Assembly (NCBI GenBank): GCA_004335835.1
Contig: RWJK01001973.1
Coordinates: 124,001 to 188,000, forward strand
DNA: 64,000 nucleotides
Direction of reading: 5' to 3'
Source of the DNA: Scenedesmus sp. ARA3
Lineage: Eukaryota; Chlorophyta; Chlorophyceae; Sphaeropleales; Scenedesmaceae
This document shows positions 1-13,400 of the stretch, in pieces. Position numbers and translations under genes: made by a program. Numbering within the stretch: the stretch's first letter is position 1; every line of letters begins with the position of its first letter. The notes under the pieces were generated by a model, which was given only the letters and a program-made list of their open reading frames with translations, ran no database searches and was not told where the DNA came from.

Positions 1-1617
1 GCACACCCACCACCACAGGCACCACAATGGCTGCTGTGCGCGCAGATGGTGAGATGCCTGCATCATCAGACAGGGAAGAAACCACATAGATCAGCACGCT
101 AGGTGTACCTGTTGCAGATAAAGACAGGCACGTAGTTGGCAGAAGCACTTGCGAGTAGCAACCCTCTGCTGCTGGACGGTACTGCACTGCACCGTCAAGC
201 TCGAGCAACAGCTGCAACACCACCACCTTGCACGCAACACTGCAAACACCCGCTGCACCTGCTACTGCGCTTGGCAGCCTGTCACAGCACGCACACAGGC
301 CAGGTGAAAAGCCGCAGCAACAGCATGCGAGGCACGCAGTGCCCTGCGCCGGCTAGAACATTTGGTATCCACCGACAACAGGTTGCAGCAGAGCACAGCC
401 GTGCTGCATCACGTGCCTGCTCCATGTCGCACCTGTTGTGGTGCCGTTGCGCCACGGCTCGCAGTTGAACGTCACGTTCTCAAAGACGGCATATGCCACG
501 CCTGCGCCGAGTGAAGGTCAGACAGCAATTGTACGGTCAGAAGCCCGCCAGAGCAGCAGCAGCAGCACGTAATCATTACAGCTAACCGCCGTAATAGCCC
601 AGTGGCATGCCAGCGCCTTGTGACATCCGCTGCTGCTGTACAATGTGAAACTGAAGCGTCCTGCAGGATCTCTTGCATACCATGGCACGACCCCTACAGG
701 CGTAGCAAGCAGTACCACAAGCATGTAGCAGTGCGTTTCCATGGTTATGCAGCCGCAATTCACCTGTGCTGCTGTTGCGTGTGCCGTTGCTGCTGGCGTT
801 TGTGCTGCCATTCAGCACCAGCAGCCGAATTGTCAGAGGTCCCCGCACCCTGGCAGCTGTTCCATTCACCATGGTGATGTTGTCTGCCCCATACTGCTGC
901 CGCATCCCAAACACCACCTGCAAGCATACACACAGCGGCGGAAAGTGAGTATCTACCGAGCAGCTGATGCACTCGGTGTGCTGCATATACCCACCTTCCT
1001 GGACAGCTTGTGTCTGAGATAGGTGCTGCTGCTGCCGCGATTGAAACCCCTTGCAACATCAAGCTGTGTGCTGCCTCACCTTTGAATTGTACTGCTCAGG
1101 TGTGTCGATGTCTGAAGGGTCCACGTAGTTTACGCTCACGTTGCGCAGCACAACCTGAGGCAGAACGGAAAGAGCACGGCGGCAGCAAACAGGTGTGCAG
1201 TCATTGCACATAACTGCACCACGTCACCGCCTGTGCACTAAGCGAGAAGTGGTGAAGCACTGGTGAGCTTGCCACAGCAGCAGAATCGCCGCAACATCAG
1301 CTACTGCAATGTAGTGCATGCTGTGCATTGGCGCAGCCATCCAGGCGCTTGGAAGCGCAGCTGTTCTCTGCTCACCGTGCCATTGTCGCTCAGGATGACG
1401 CTGGGCCACAGGGCAAAGCCCACACCCGCATTGCGCCAGGGGGCCCATGGCGAGTACGTGTACGCAAATGTGGGAGCGATGTTTGACAGCATGACGTTGT
1501 CAAACGTGAGCACAGCCCCTGGCTTGACGAAGAAGGTTGCCGGCATGGAGTCGAAATCAAGCTGCGGCCTGGGCTGGCTGCCGTCAAAGATGTCATCCTG
1601 ACCTGCATGATAACAAC

Positions 1618-1676
<59 letters not shown>

Positions 1677-2548
1677 GCATCCCAGCACATCCACGCGTGT
1701 GTTATGTCATGCAAATGTTGCAGCTGCAGTGGTTGCACCATGATCACTGATTAAAGGCAGTACTGCTGAAAGACACACGGCAGCAAGCAACAGCTGCTTG
1801 CAGGACTACTGCCGATTCAGCCATAGGCACAGCAGGCGCATGCTGCATGTTCCCCTGGCTGTGCTGAGCAACACACACGGACATTGCACGCACCTGATGT
1901 GAGCCTCAAAATGCCGCCAGTGCTGTTGGGGTCTAGCGTAGCCACGCCTCCTGTGGCGTTGAATGTGCTGTGCCAGGATACATTGGTCAACACGATGTCA
2001 CCTGCAAGGTCCGCAAGCAGCAGATGTGCACACGGCCGATCAACAGAGCTGCGAAGCGCACGGCATGCGTGTACGACAAGGTGCGTGATGAGCTGTTTGC
2101 TTGCGGTGCTGTGGGCACACTGCTCACTGAGCTGCTGTAGCACAGCTGAAGCAGCATGCCTGCCATGCAGCACTGCTTGCAAGCGATGCTCCAGCGGCGC
2201 ATGGTTGCTGCTTGCAGTGCCAATGTAATCAGGCAAAAACTCCCACATACCATGACTCCTCCAACATCCCATAATCGTACTACGCGTCCATTCCCAGTGC
2301 CTGCTTTTGCTTGCCGCACTGCGCTGCCATTGCTGCGTGGCTCAACCCACGGCTGTTGTGCGTAGCAGGCATGCTGGAACAGCCATATGCCTCACACCAG
2401 CTGCAGTTCGCATACAAATTGCAGTTCCATATTCACTCACTCTGCAGCCGCGCAGTGCGCACATGCGGATCATCCCAAAACTGCCTCAGCCCACTGGCGC
2501 GGAAGATGAGCCGCTGCGTGATGTTTGAAGCGAGAGCTGGCACATCAT
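1..2548 (-). CDS. Receptor-like kinase paralogue, ectodomain portion (3' end off the window)
   Basis: Partial gene read right to left. Supported exons on the minus strand are 2548-2441 (QRLIFRASGLRQFWDDP), 2001-1894 (DIVLTNVSWHSTFNATGG), 1602-1376 (VLTFDNVMLSNIAP), 1154-1080 (VVLRNVSVNYVDPSDIDT), 917-764 (VVFGMRQQYGADNITM), 501-433 (VAYAVFENVTFNCEPW) and 108 to the left edge, which ends in the hydrophobic start of a membrane span (AAIVVPVVVGV). From 2001 leftward the phases join cleanly. Each exon has a counterpart, in the same order, in the receptor kinase at 7435-16146, for example VLNGSTNASS against VRNGSTNAAG. Many NxS/T sequons point to a glycosylated extracellular domain. By analogy a kinase domain should follow beyond position 1, but this is inferred, not seen. 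The signal-peptide exon and one exon between 2441 and 2001 were not resolved. Confidence 0.72.
1621..1674. repeat. (CAG)18 microsatellite
   Basis: Eighteen perfect CAG units lie in the intron between the 2001-1894 and 1602-1376 exons of the minus-strand receptor kinase paralogue. It is the longest uninterrupted triplet run I noticed in a clearly non-coding part of the window. Because it is intronic it does not encode a polyQ tract. Confidence 0.95.
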
Positions 2549-3228
2549 CTGCAGCAAAATCACACGCAGCAAATGGTTAAGGCGATGCACAGGCATATAC
2601 AGCAGCCAATATCATGCTTGCATGGCTTTGCAGTCTGCAGTTGGCTGCAACAGCAGCAGCCACCTGTGCCACCAGTGGCATCATGCCATGCCCCAGCTGG
2701 CTGCTGCTGGCCACGTACCTGGAAGGAACTGCACAGCCTGCTGTCCCCAAGCCGGGGCCAGGAGGCATAACGTAAATACGCATGCAGCCCAGAGATGCAT
2801 GCGTGTGCTGCCTCAGAGACAGCCTGCGCAACCTTGGAATTCACCGGCAGCTAGTAGTCACACATAAGGCATGAACAGCGAGGCTATCAAGAAACACAAA
2901 AAAGCTTGACGAGGGACTGAGCGACGGGCAACAGGCTAGAAGTGGTCGATCACGCGAGACAGTAGAGAACTGAGACCTGCTCCTGCATAGAGTGACACCG
3001 TTCGGCCAAGCCAACTGTTTCGCAGCTGTAAAAGGGCGGGAAGCGTTTAACATGACTTCTCGAAGCACTGCGGGGTTAGTGGATGATCAGCAGACCAACT
3101 GATTACTGCAGTGGTTCAGTCCCTGCTGCGTCAGTCTCGTACTACTTGCCAATAGCCCGTCCACTGTCCGCTATTGGTGCTTTCGAAACATTGAAATAAT
3201 GAACATGTAGCGTGCAGGCCACGGGCCA
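2549..3228. promoter_or_regulatory. Divergent upstream region between the receptor kinase paralogue and nocturnin
   Basis: About 0.7 kb between the most 5' exon I can support for the minus-strand receptor kinase and the start codon of the plus-strand nocturnin-like gene. It must hold the nocturnin promoter, and probably an unidentified signal-peptide exon plus the promoter of the minus-strand gene. No TATA box or other motif stood out. Confidence 0.4.
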
Positions 3229-5909
3229 ATGCAGCTTCAACACAGGTTGAGTCGAGGAGCAGGAGCACATGGACCGTGCCCGGGATTGCAAAACGGCAAC
3301 TTGCGGAGAGTTGTGAAAACCAGCGTGTCGGGGGGTGGCTTTTCACAGCAGCTGAGGACTATGATCGGACTTGCAGCAGAGGCTGTCCAGTGCAAGGAGC
3401 GCAGCGAAGTGCAGCTGCAGCAGACCGCTGCGGTGGTTCATCCGTTTCGAGTGGCAACCTTCAACGTACTTGTAAGTGTCCAGAGAGCCTGGGGGCCAGC
3501 AGCGGGATCGCGGCTATGTGCTGAGCTGGCCTGTGAAGTAGTGTGTGGGTTGGAGCTTTCAGCATTGCAGGCAGCAATACACGCTGCTAGCCAGCTGCTA
3601 CTAAGATGCATGTTGGCAGTTGCCGTTTGATAGCTGTAGCACAAAGCTATGGTCACGGCCTGACCACCTGCACGCATTCTGCTGTGCTAACACTGCTGTG
3701 TTCACTTGCAGGCCGATGGGCTTGCTCAAAGCGGAGACTTCTTTAAGGTCAGCAGAATGTGCTCAGCAGCTGATATCTCTCTTGCTGGATGCTGGCAGCT
3801 GGTGTGCTCGCAGTGTGTACTGCTGGTGTATGTGTGAGAGGAGCAGCAGCAGAGCACGGAAGCAGGTGCAACGTCTGCTATTTGATACATGCTGCCCGTC
3901 CTGCAGGTGCCAATCAGCTGCCTCATGTGGGAGCACAGACTGCCGCTGATCCTGCAAGAGGTCCGGGCAGCAAATGCAGACATACTATGCCTGCAGGAGC
4001 TTAATCACTTTGGTGAGCTGTGTATGCTTGCAGCAGCATGCCTCTGCAGCTGTCTTCTTGCAGCCGAGTATACAGCTTCCAACCACAGTATTTGTCTTCA
4101 AACGCTGCTCAGCAACTGCCATCACACTTGATGGTCTCAACTGCAGCAGCGCTCAAGCGAGCTCACCGCAGGCTCAACAGCACTTGCTTGGTGTCCAGGC
4201 CGGCAGAGAACTGAAGTTTGCTGCCTCCAGTAGCAGCAACTATGCGTAGCAGCAACTATGCGTAACAGAAGTATGCTTGTGCTCACCTGGGCTGTACTGC
4301 AGACACGCTGGCCGCCGCGCTGGTGCCGGAGGGCTACTCCTGCTTCTTCCGGGCGAAGAAGCCCTCACCAGCGCTCAAGTTTGGCTTCCCGGCTGACGGC
4401 ATCGCACTGTTCTACAGGCACAGCAGGTTCAGCGCCAGCCCCGCGCCGTCAGGTGTGTGCGGCGCCGCCGCGCTCAGCAGCTTCTGCGCGAACAGCATGT
4501 CTTGTTGTGCGCTCCTCATTGTGAACATGGTGCGTTGAACATGGTGTCGCAAAGCAGCACAAACTGTGCGCTGCTTGAAGTCGTGCTGGGGGTGAATCCA
4601 CCCCTGTAAGTTTCCGTGCGCCTGCTCACTCTCATGTGTATTCGCGCTGCTGTGCTTGCAGGACACTGCTTTGCATCGATGGATGGGCAGCCAGCAGCGC
4701 AGGGCTTTGTGGCAGCGCTGCTGCACGACAAGCAGTCGGGGCGCTCGCTGCTGGTGGCAGCGACGCACCTGAAAGCAAAGGCGGGCGTGGACAATGAGCA
4801 GACACGGGTGCACCAGGTGGGCACTGCAGCAACAGCACCTGTGCACATCCCTGTGCTTGTTGTGTGCTGCGCACACAGGAGTTTGCTGTTGTTGCTACCA
4901 CATGGTGCGTTGCTTGTGCATTGGCTTTCTGGGTTGACGTCTCACACGGCGGCACATGTTGCGGCTTGGTGCTGTGCAGGCGTGCCAGCTGCTGCAGGAG
5001 TTGGAGAACGTGCAGGAGCGGCAGCAGCTGCTGCAGCTGCAGCAGCAGCCGGCAGCGGAGAGCAGCAGCGGTGCCAGCAGCAGTCGTGGCGTGCCACCTG
5101 CAGTGCTGCTGTGTGGGGATTTCAACACTACCCCTGATAGCGAAACAGTACAGGTGAGCAAAGCTCAACATGCTGTTGTCCTTTGAGAAGCAGACTTGCT
5201 TGTGGGCATCCTGATCCGTGCCACAGTATGCTAGCAGTGATGCATGGGCCACAGCCGCGTGCGGAGCAGCTAGCTGTGTATCCATGCACATATGTCAGCA
5301 GCAGCATTCAATGCACACATGTTATGCCATTGAACCAGTGACACCTGCTGGCAAGCGGCAGTGACAGCAGTCGCTGCATGGCGCCGTGTGTGATGCTTGC
5401 AGGTGATCATGGACCACAGGCTGGGCTTGCAGAGCATATGGAACGTGCCCTGGAGCAAAGGCAGCAGTGCAGGCAGCAACGGCAACGGCAATGGCCACAG
5501 CCGCGGCAGCAGCAGCAATGGCACAGCAGCAGCTAGTGCCAACGGCAATGGTCATAGGAGCAGCAGCCACAGCAATGGCAATGGCAAGAGCAGCAACGGG
5601 AATGGTGCACACCCACCAGACGCTGCGGCGTCACAAGCAGCAGGAGCAGCAGCAGATGATGAGAGCAGCAGCAGTAGCAGCCCACAGCCGGCTACAGAGG
5701 GCACTGAGTTCACCACCTGGAAGTTCAGGAGCACAGGGGCAGTGAAGCGCACCATAGATTACATCTGGTACAGCCAGCAGCAGCTAGCGCCAGTCAGCCG
5801 CTGGCGCATGCTGAGCGAGTCGGAGATAGGGCCCGAGGGCCTGCCTAGCAAGCAGTATCCTTCGGACCACATGTGTGTCACGTGTCAGTTTGGCTGGCTG
5901 GAGCAGTGA
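3229..5909 (+). CDS. Nocturnin/CCR4-type endonuclease-exonuclease-phosphatase protein
   Basis: Seven exons in continuous phase (3229-3471, 3712-3747, 3907-4012, 4303-4452, 4662-4816, 4980-5153, 5403-5909) give 456 aa, close to animal nocturnin. The EEP fold is complete. FRVATFNVLADGL opens the domain. ADILCLQEL carries the metal-binding Glu. VAATHLKAKAG and AVLLCGDFNT carry central catalytic residues. FTTWKFR, KRTIDYIWY and LPSKQYPSDHM end it with the catalytic Asp-His. The THLKAK, TTWK and LPS..YPSDH strings favour the nocturnin/angel/CCR4 branch, whose members are mRNA deadenylases or, for nocturnin, NADP(H) 2'-phosphatases; the substrate here is unknown. The first 40 or so residues are basic and could be an organelle-targeting sequence. 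A Gly/Ser/Asn-rich insert (about residues 300-370) interrupts the last exon. There is no leucine-rich repeat as in CCR4 proper. Confidence 0.85.
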
Positions 5910-7434
5910 AGCAGCTGCCTAGCTGACGGTGCCGCTGCTGCTGCTGCTACACCATGTATATTGAGTTGGGAACCTGGGGGATGCAGGGGATGTGATATAT
6001 GCACAAGGCATCAGGCATCGCATGGTGAGGCTCTTGGAACAGCACCTGTGTACTTGTGGCCTCTCTCGGGTCAGTGCCATCTCTGCATCATCGTAGGGCG
6101 TTGCTGCCTGTGCGCTGCGCTGCTGCACTGCTGCCAATGCTGCGCGGTGTTTTTGGTCTTGATGTGTAGTCGTTTTGTCCATGCAGAAGAGCTGCAGTTA
6201 CATGCGGGGTTGTCTTGCACACGCTTGGGCAGTGTGAGTGCCTACAAGGCACGCCGCTGCTGCGTAATGACGGTAGGCATGCTGAAGCATCCTCATGCCG
6301 GCCTGACAGGCTGCACACACACCTCAAGCTGCACTGTGCACAGCGGCTGCATAGAACCAGCTGCTGTTGAGCCTGGCCGCCTGGTACAAGCTTTTGCTGG
6401 CGGCAGAGGTGATGCCTCTGCTGCATCAAATGTGGCTTTTAGGGCTTCATCTTGGTTGAAAATAGCGTTGGTGTGAGCACATGTCTGGGAGCTGTGTGCC
6501 GCAGAGCAGGCAATGGACCACCAGGCGTCTGTCACCTGTAGCGGTGCGCAAGGGAAGGCCGCAATTGTCTGTACAGGGGTGCTGCCTTCTGCATAAGTGC
6601 TGGCTCTTTGTCAATTTTTCAAGCTGGTGTACAGCATGTGCGGGTGTTGCCTGCGTGCTATGCAGCCTGCACATGCCTTGGCTTGCTATCAGCATTGCGT
6701 TGGGAGGTGCACTCCCATCCGCCATGTTATGTTGCATCATGCTTATGCTTGTAATGAATGCAATCGGCAACTTTCTTTAGCTGTTATGCACACCGCAAGA
6801 TCAGTCCTGCACGGTTGCAGAGCAAAAATGGTGCAGCGCATCTTTCTGTGCGTGTTTAAGGTACAGCCATCAGCTTGTAACCCTTGAAACTGTCATCAGC
6901 TGTTCAAGAGTAGACAGTTGACTTGTGTGTTCACAGATACCCACTGCCTCGGCGTTGGCACTGTGAAGATGTCGCATGATGTGAAGAACGGTGTATATTT
7001 TAACACAAAGCGACTAGCACAAACGAGATTAAACACACTTGGAGTACGCTAGGCACGTGCCGGTCCACCTGCTATCTCAGCGATGTGCGACATGCGTGTG
7101 ACCAACAATGCATACATTACGCTTTGTCAACACTGCTACGCATTACTGTGCTATTTCAGCAAGATACAATAGTAGGAAGTGCGAGGAAGAGGTTCAACCT
7201 GCTCTAAACCCGTCCAAGGTTGCCCTATGCAAGTATCTTGTCTCGTTCATTTCAAATCTGAGGTGAGCAGTTGTAATCGCTTTTTGATTATCAATTCTGG
7301 TCTGTAGACTGCGATCGTGCACTCGAGTGGTGCCTCGAGCCTGCATGGCCAGCAGAGCTGGCTCGGCCGCGGGTGCAGCATGCTCGTAGACGGCTCTTAC
7401 ACCACACGCAGTCCCAACTTAGATATCTGACGCC
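5910..7434. other. Non-coding interval between nocturnin and the receptor kinase
   Basis: About 1.5 kb with no supportable gene. It contains the nocturnin 3' flank, including the 51-bp element at 6729-6779, and the upstream region of the receptor kinase. From roughly 6900 the sequence is noticeably more AT-rich and free of CAG runs, consistent with a promoter. Open frames here show no protein-like pattern or homology I recognise. Confidence 0.6.
6729..6779 (+). repeat. 51-bp dispersed element, copy A
   Basis: Matches 45004-45054 at 49 of 51 positions on the same strand. It contains the core gcttatgcttgtaatgaat, including TGTAA, the usual polyadenylation signal of chlorophycean algae. It lies about 0.8 kb after the nocturnin stop codon. 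It could be a conserved 3'-end signal region or the tail of a short interspersed repeat. Confidence 0.8.
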
Positions 7435-10400
7435 ATGCGAGGCATGCATGGCAGGCCAGCTGCGTTAGCAGCACCTCCATCGAGCTGGCGAACTGTGTGC
7501 CTGCTCTTTGTCGTGCTCGCTTCCACAGGCTCCCATTGGTGCGATGCTCAAGTAAGTATGCGCTTTTCGCGTTTTCCTGCAGCAGGACAGCAGGGATCTG
7601 GCTGCGCCAGGGGCCTTGACCAGGAGCAGCAGTGCTTGCCAGCCAAGCCTTGAAGGAGTTGCTGTGCTGCTGCCAACACCGAAACATGCTGATTTACTGC
7701 GCTGCAGCAAGCGTCTACTGCCCAGTTTATTCCAAAGGTGAGTATGGCAGGGAAGAGGCCAGGAATCAGGCACCTGCATGCCGCTACGGTGATGTACATG
7801 CTGCTGCTAGGCACTGCACCAGCAGCATTGCAGGCCCCGGGGCTGCACGACTGGAGCACGACTGGAGGGTGTGCCTTGCAGGTTGCAAACGGGCCTTACA
7901 GTCAAGCGTGTTACTCGTTATGCTGCTGCTACTGTTGTCGCTGCAGGAAGTGAGCGGCCAGGTGCCGGCGCGGCTGGTGTTCAGGCAGCAGGGCCTGGCT
8001 GAGGCATGGAACGACCCAGGCATCCGGCGCGCAGTGGTGCGAGGTGCGTGACCCAGAATGATATGCACATACTTGCCCAGGACATATCATCCTGTAATCT
8101 ATCGGCAGCCACAGGGCAGCAGACAGCAAGTAGCAAGCAGGCCGCTTGTTGCACTGCTACAAAGCTAGACGAGTGCAACATCGAGCCTGTGTTTGCTTGC
8201 AACATCTGCCTCGTGCTGCGCATGTCCTGCCTGCCTGCCGCAGGCCGCGTGGTGGTGGAGGAGCCGTTCTGGCGGGAGCAGTTTGCAGCGTCTGGCGGCA
8301 CTGCTGCGATGGGTGCCAAGCTGCAAGGCCTGCAGAACTTTACCATAGACAGTGGTGAGCTTGCCAAGCAGCGCAGGGCACTGCGACCATGTACTTTGCT
8401 TGCACACACTGTATGCTTGTAGCAGATGCATACATATGTGCATGAAAAATTGTACGGAGCATGTACTCTGCTTGGATGCAAGGGACAAGTGCCTGCAGTG
8501 TGCGCTGGGCTGGCAGCATCATATGAGCAGACGTATGGCGCACACTGCAGATGCCTGACCTTGCTGATGGTGAACAGATCACCGCACTTCGAGCGGTTTG
8601 GGACGCGTTTTATGTTAAGATCTGGCAAACACTGTTGTAGAGTAGGCACTAGGAGTGGTGTAGGCTAGACTAGGCTGAACATGGTGGTGTCGTGCTCCCC
8701 GGCACAACTGCCCTGCCGCTGCCTTGCTCGGCGCTGCTCTGCTCATCAGAAGACCCTTGCAACGTCGTCGACTGCTCGCACAATGGCGCCAGCAATGGGG
8801 GTCTCGACAAAGCGGAGCGTGCAGAGCTCAACGTCAGCAGAATTGCCAGCATGATGCTGGTGGGCCCGGGTGGCCTGCTGACGCTGCAGAACATCATCCT
8901 GTCAGACATTGCCTCAGCTGGCCAGTACGTGTACTCTGATGCACAGGTGAGCAACCAGTGCAGTGCGGCTGACTGTACCAGTGCAATAGCATCACCTAGC
9001 GCCGTTCTTCAGTGCACAGCCTGCAGCTGCGCTGCACAAGAAGCAGCCATCCATGGACAGTGGCACGTGCATCATGATGTAGTCCATCTGGCCACTGTGT
9101 CGTGATTTTTGCAGCTTCACACAGTGCACAATGCGGTGGCAAGCTTCCACGTTCTGCCGTGATTGAACCAGCTTTACCTGAATACATTGTGTGCTGAGGT
9201 AACCGCATATAACCCTGCTGCTGCTGCTCCTGCTGCTGCTGCTGTTGCTGCCGCTGCGCGCAGCCTTACCGCAGCCAAGGCGCTGGCACAGGTAACCGGC
9301 AGACTCTGCTGCAGAGCACCACCTTCTCAGGTGCTTTGTGGGCGCGGCAGACGTTTTTGATGGTGCTTACATGCTGCTTGTGCGGCAGGAGATGCAGTTG
9401 GGCTGAGTTATGCCTGTAGTTTAAATGCAGGCGAGCTCTGGCAGTTGTCCAAGTCTGATGCGCTGAGCACTTGTGTGTTTTCACTCGCAGGCACATGGCC
9501 TACCATAGCACTGGCGCCAAATGCAACTGTGAGTGGTCTGGCACGAACGGCAGTGACTTAGCGCAAATGGCAGTGACTTAGCACCTTGGCAGGATAGTGC
9601 AGCGCACCTGGTGTTTGTCTCGAGAGAGGCCTGTCGTGTGCTGAAACCGTGCATTATTAACACATCATCCACTGTATGCCTGCGGCCATTCGCATCAAAT
9701 CAACTCCTTCAGTAAACACTGTGTCCGCGTGTGTGCTGTGGATGACTGATCTTCTGCTTCCGCTTGTGTGCAGCTGGTCATAAACAACATCACCGTGTTG
9801 TTCCGCAACCCTGCGCCTATCGACACGTGCAGCCAGTACGTGCAGCGTGCGGTGTTCAGCCTGCGGCAGGTGTACCCCAATGCAAGTGTGGAGCTGACCA
9901 ATGACACGGCTGGGCGCATGCTGGGCCCTGTCACCATCAATGTGGATGTCAGGAATGGCAGCACCAACGCTGCAGGTGAGGCGCCATGCGCATGTTTGAA
10001 TCTGCTTCTACTTGTTGCATTCATAGGGTCTTTTTGGAGCTGATGTCGGAAGCAGCTGGTTGGCATCATGGCCTTGCTAAAGGGGCAAAAGGGCGGCGGT
10101 GTGACGGCCAAACGTCACAACTGTTCGTTTCAAGAGGCATATACTGGACACTGCTGTGCTGGTGATCATGTTCAACTGGAAGGCGTCCCATTGATGGTCA
10201 GGCTGCGCTTTGTGCGCAACTTCTAGCTGAGCCCTGCTTGTGCACACGTGTGTTGTGCTGTGCTGTGCTGCAGTGGGCGCGGCCAGCATCAACGTCACCA
10301 ACATGACCTTCTTCTGCCTTGAGAAGCTGGCGCCACCGCCAGCTGCAGGAGGTAGGCGGGCGGGAGGTTGCAGATCTTGCTGACAGCAACTCTGCAGGCT

Positions 10401-13400
10401 GTGGTGGGATCGTCAATGCAGACTTGGGGGCAGCAAGCTTACTGCAGGATGCTGCAAAATGATCACAGCGCACTGCCACTGTTACTGCTTTTGTCTGTTG
10501 GTTTCACAGACCTTGTCACTGGGAATGCTGCTCTTGCTTGTGTCTGCACTTCTGTTGTGTTGCCCTTGCAGGCCTTGCTCCTGGTGTGCTTGCAGCAGCT
10601 GTTGCAGTGCCGGTGGCAGTGGCGCTGCTGGCTGCTGCCCTGGCAGCATGGCTGTGCAGGAGGCGCAGGCGCAAGAAGCGCGCAGCAGCAGCAGCAGCGC
10701 GTGCGCCGCTTGGACCCAAGGACGTGGAGGCTGGCCGGCACCACTCTACTGATCTGGGCGGATTCAGGGACCATCAGCACCCCTCAGACGATGACAGGGA
10801 CAGGGTGAGCTGTTCTTGTTGTCTCCACTTTGCTGTTGTTTGGATGTCCTCTGTGTTGACATCGCCCTTGTCGAGCTGCGTGGTGCGGCAGCAATGTGCT
10901 TGCATTGTGCTGATGCATGTTGCCTGCATGTTGACCTTTCCTCTCCTCTGCCCTGCAGGTGCTGCCGCTGTCTACTGTGGCTGGTTCGGCCGCGCCGGGC
11001 AGCATGTATACCAGCAGCAGCGCCACGTCATCATCCAGCATGGTGGCCCACCTGGCAACAGGAGTGCCTGTCCTGTATGGCTCCTCACATTCTGCACACT
11101 CCCCAGGAGTGCTGCCCTACCCAGACTCCAGTGGTGGCGGCGCCAGTGGCAGCACCCCATCCGGCCTCAACACGCCAGCTGCTGCTGCTGTCTCATCTGC
11201 TATCACCTTCCGGGATGGTGTTGCAGCCACTACTGCAGCATCTGGGCAGTACATCGGCAGGCACAGCACGTCGAGCGGAGCATCGCCCGCTCCTGTGACC
11301 ACCATGGGCAGCATCGGCCCCACATTCATGCACAGTAGCCGCGAGCCGTCCAGCACTGCTGATATCAGCGGCGGCGGCGGCAGCGCTGGCAGGGGCAGCG
11401 GGCAGGCAGGGATGCCGGCTAGTGCCAGCGGTGGCGGCGGCGGCAGCGGCGGCGCAGGCAGCAGCGCAGGTGTTGGCGGCAGCGGCGGCCAGTTAGGCAC
11501 TTCTGCGCGCAGTGCTGGCAGCGTGTCCAACATGCTCAAAATTAGGTCTGAGAAGGCGGTGCTGAAAGACTTGAGGATTGGGCCGCTGCTAGGCAGGGGC
11601 AGCTATGGCAGAGTGTACAAGGGTGAGCGCGCTTGAGTGCATGTTAAGGCTTGGCAGGCGGGCTGCTGCATCGCCAGGGCAGCTCACTTCGCTGGATTCA
11701 GTGTGTGTTTGGCTGCTGCAATGCCGTTGTATCATGTTTATCCTGCTGTTGTGGGCACTGGAGCGAATGGGTGATTATGCACCACTCACTGCAGCACGTG
11801 CCTGTGCGTGACCTTCTGTGACACACTATGCCCCCTGCAGGCCGCTGGAACGGCGTGTCAGTGGCTGTGAAGATCATCGAGCACTCGGAGCGCTCCCCCG
11901 GCACCGCCAGCAGCGGCGGCAAGCGCATCAGCATCGTGAGGGAGTCCCTGCTGGCCACACAGATGAGCCACCCCAACATCGTGAGTGTTGTTGCTGTCGC
12001 AGCAATACCAGCAGCATCCATATGCTCCTGCAGGGGCTGTGCTGCATCGGCGGCATCGGCAGGACATAGTCTGCACTAGGACAGCCAAAGCCTTGCATAT
12101 AATTGCCAACTGGCAATGCTGAGCCTGCAGTGTGCTTGTGTAAATGGCACAGTGTGCAGTCAAACACAAAAGTGCTCACGCTGCAGCCGCTGCTGCTCCC
12201 TGCAGGTCCAGAGCTACCACATCTCCACCATGACTGTGTCTGAACGCAACGCCCTGGCTAAGGGCTGGCTGGGTGCTGAGGCTGGCACCAGCCCTGCGCC
12301 CAAGCAGAGCCCCAAACCTTCCAGCAGCGCTCAGCAGGGCGGCGATGATGACGAAGACAGCAGCGGCAGCAACCACAGCAGCGACAATGAGCAGCGCGAC
12401 GTGCTGGAGACGGTGAGCTAGTTTGTGTGGGGCATGGCGCATGCTACGGCCAAGACAGGCACTCAAGTTTGCTTGTGTGAGCATGCCCGCCTCGCATGTG
12501 GCATGTGTGTTGCTCTCAAACGTGTTGTGAGTGATATCACCCACATAGCTGCCTGCCATGTCTCATTTCTAGCTTCGTCATGCTGCCCCCCGCCTCCCGC
12601 CCTGCAGTGGATCATCATGGAGTTCTGTGAAAAGGGCAGCCTGGAGCGCGCCGTGTCACGCGGCAAGTTCGTCCGGCGCGAAGACAGGCAGCCAGAGATG
12701 GTGAGCGCACTTGACTCGGCGGCTTCCTTTTGCATATGCTGCAGGAGCCCTTATGAGCAGGTAACAACACAGCATGTGGTCGCCTTCCTCTGCGTGCACC
12801 TGTGTGTGTACACCACTGTGCATCCTGTCTTGCCGCAGTGCACCTGGCTTTGCTGTCGCAACATGTTTCAAATGTCGTTGCCCTGCAGATTGGCGTGTAC
12901 AAGGCACTGCTGGACACTGCCTCCGGCCTGGGCTACCTGCACTCCATCGGTGTCGTGCACGGCGACCTGAAGAGCGCCAACGTGCTGCTCAAGGGCGCCT
13001 CGCGGGACCTGCGCGGCTTCTCCTGCAAGATTGCCGACTTTGGGCTGAGCAGGGTGCTGGACATGGACGCGACACACATCAGCACGCGCACATACGGTGA
13101 GTTGCAAGCGACGCTTGACTGACCGCTGTCTGGCTGGCTGTGTTGCTGTTTGCCTGGCACGACGCGTGTGCTATGCCCGCATGCTGTGTCTGTCCGTCCT
13201 GCAAGAAGGTGGCTGCTGGTGTGTCATCAGAAAATGTGCTGCAACCACACACTGTTGTACTGTATGTTGATCAGGTAGGTGACCTTGGCACCGTGCCTGT
13301 GACAGGCAGCAGCTGAGCCTGTGTGCTTGCACGCATGACTGTGACTGCTTCCTGCAGGCGTATGCTCCCTGGCTCCCTTCTGCTGTGCTTTGTGTTAACA

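Noticed and set aside
1620..1680. CAG array considered as a polyQ-coding exon
   Set aside because: The surrounding plus-strand frame has no gene context, and on the minus strand it falls inside an intron bounded by in-phase exons.
3226..5909. Nocturnin-like gene considered as CCR4 proper
   Set aside because: No leucine-rich repeats precede the EEP domain and the TTWK/YPSDH strings are closer to nocturnin/angel.
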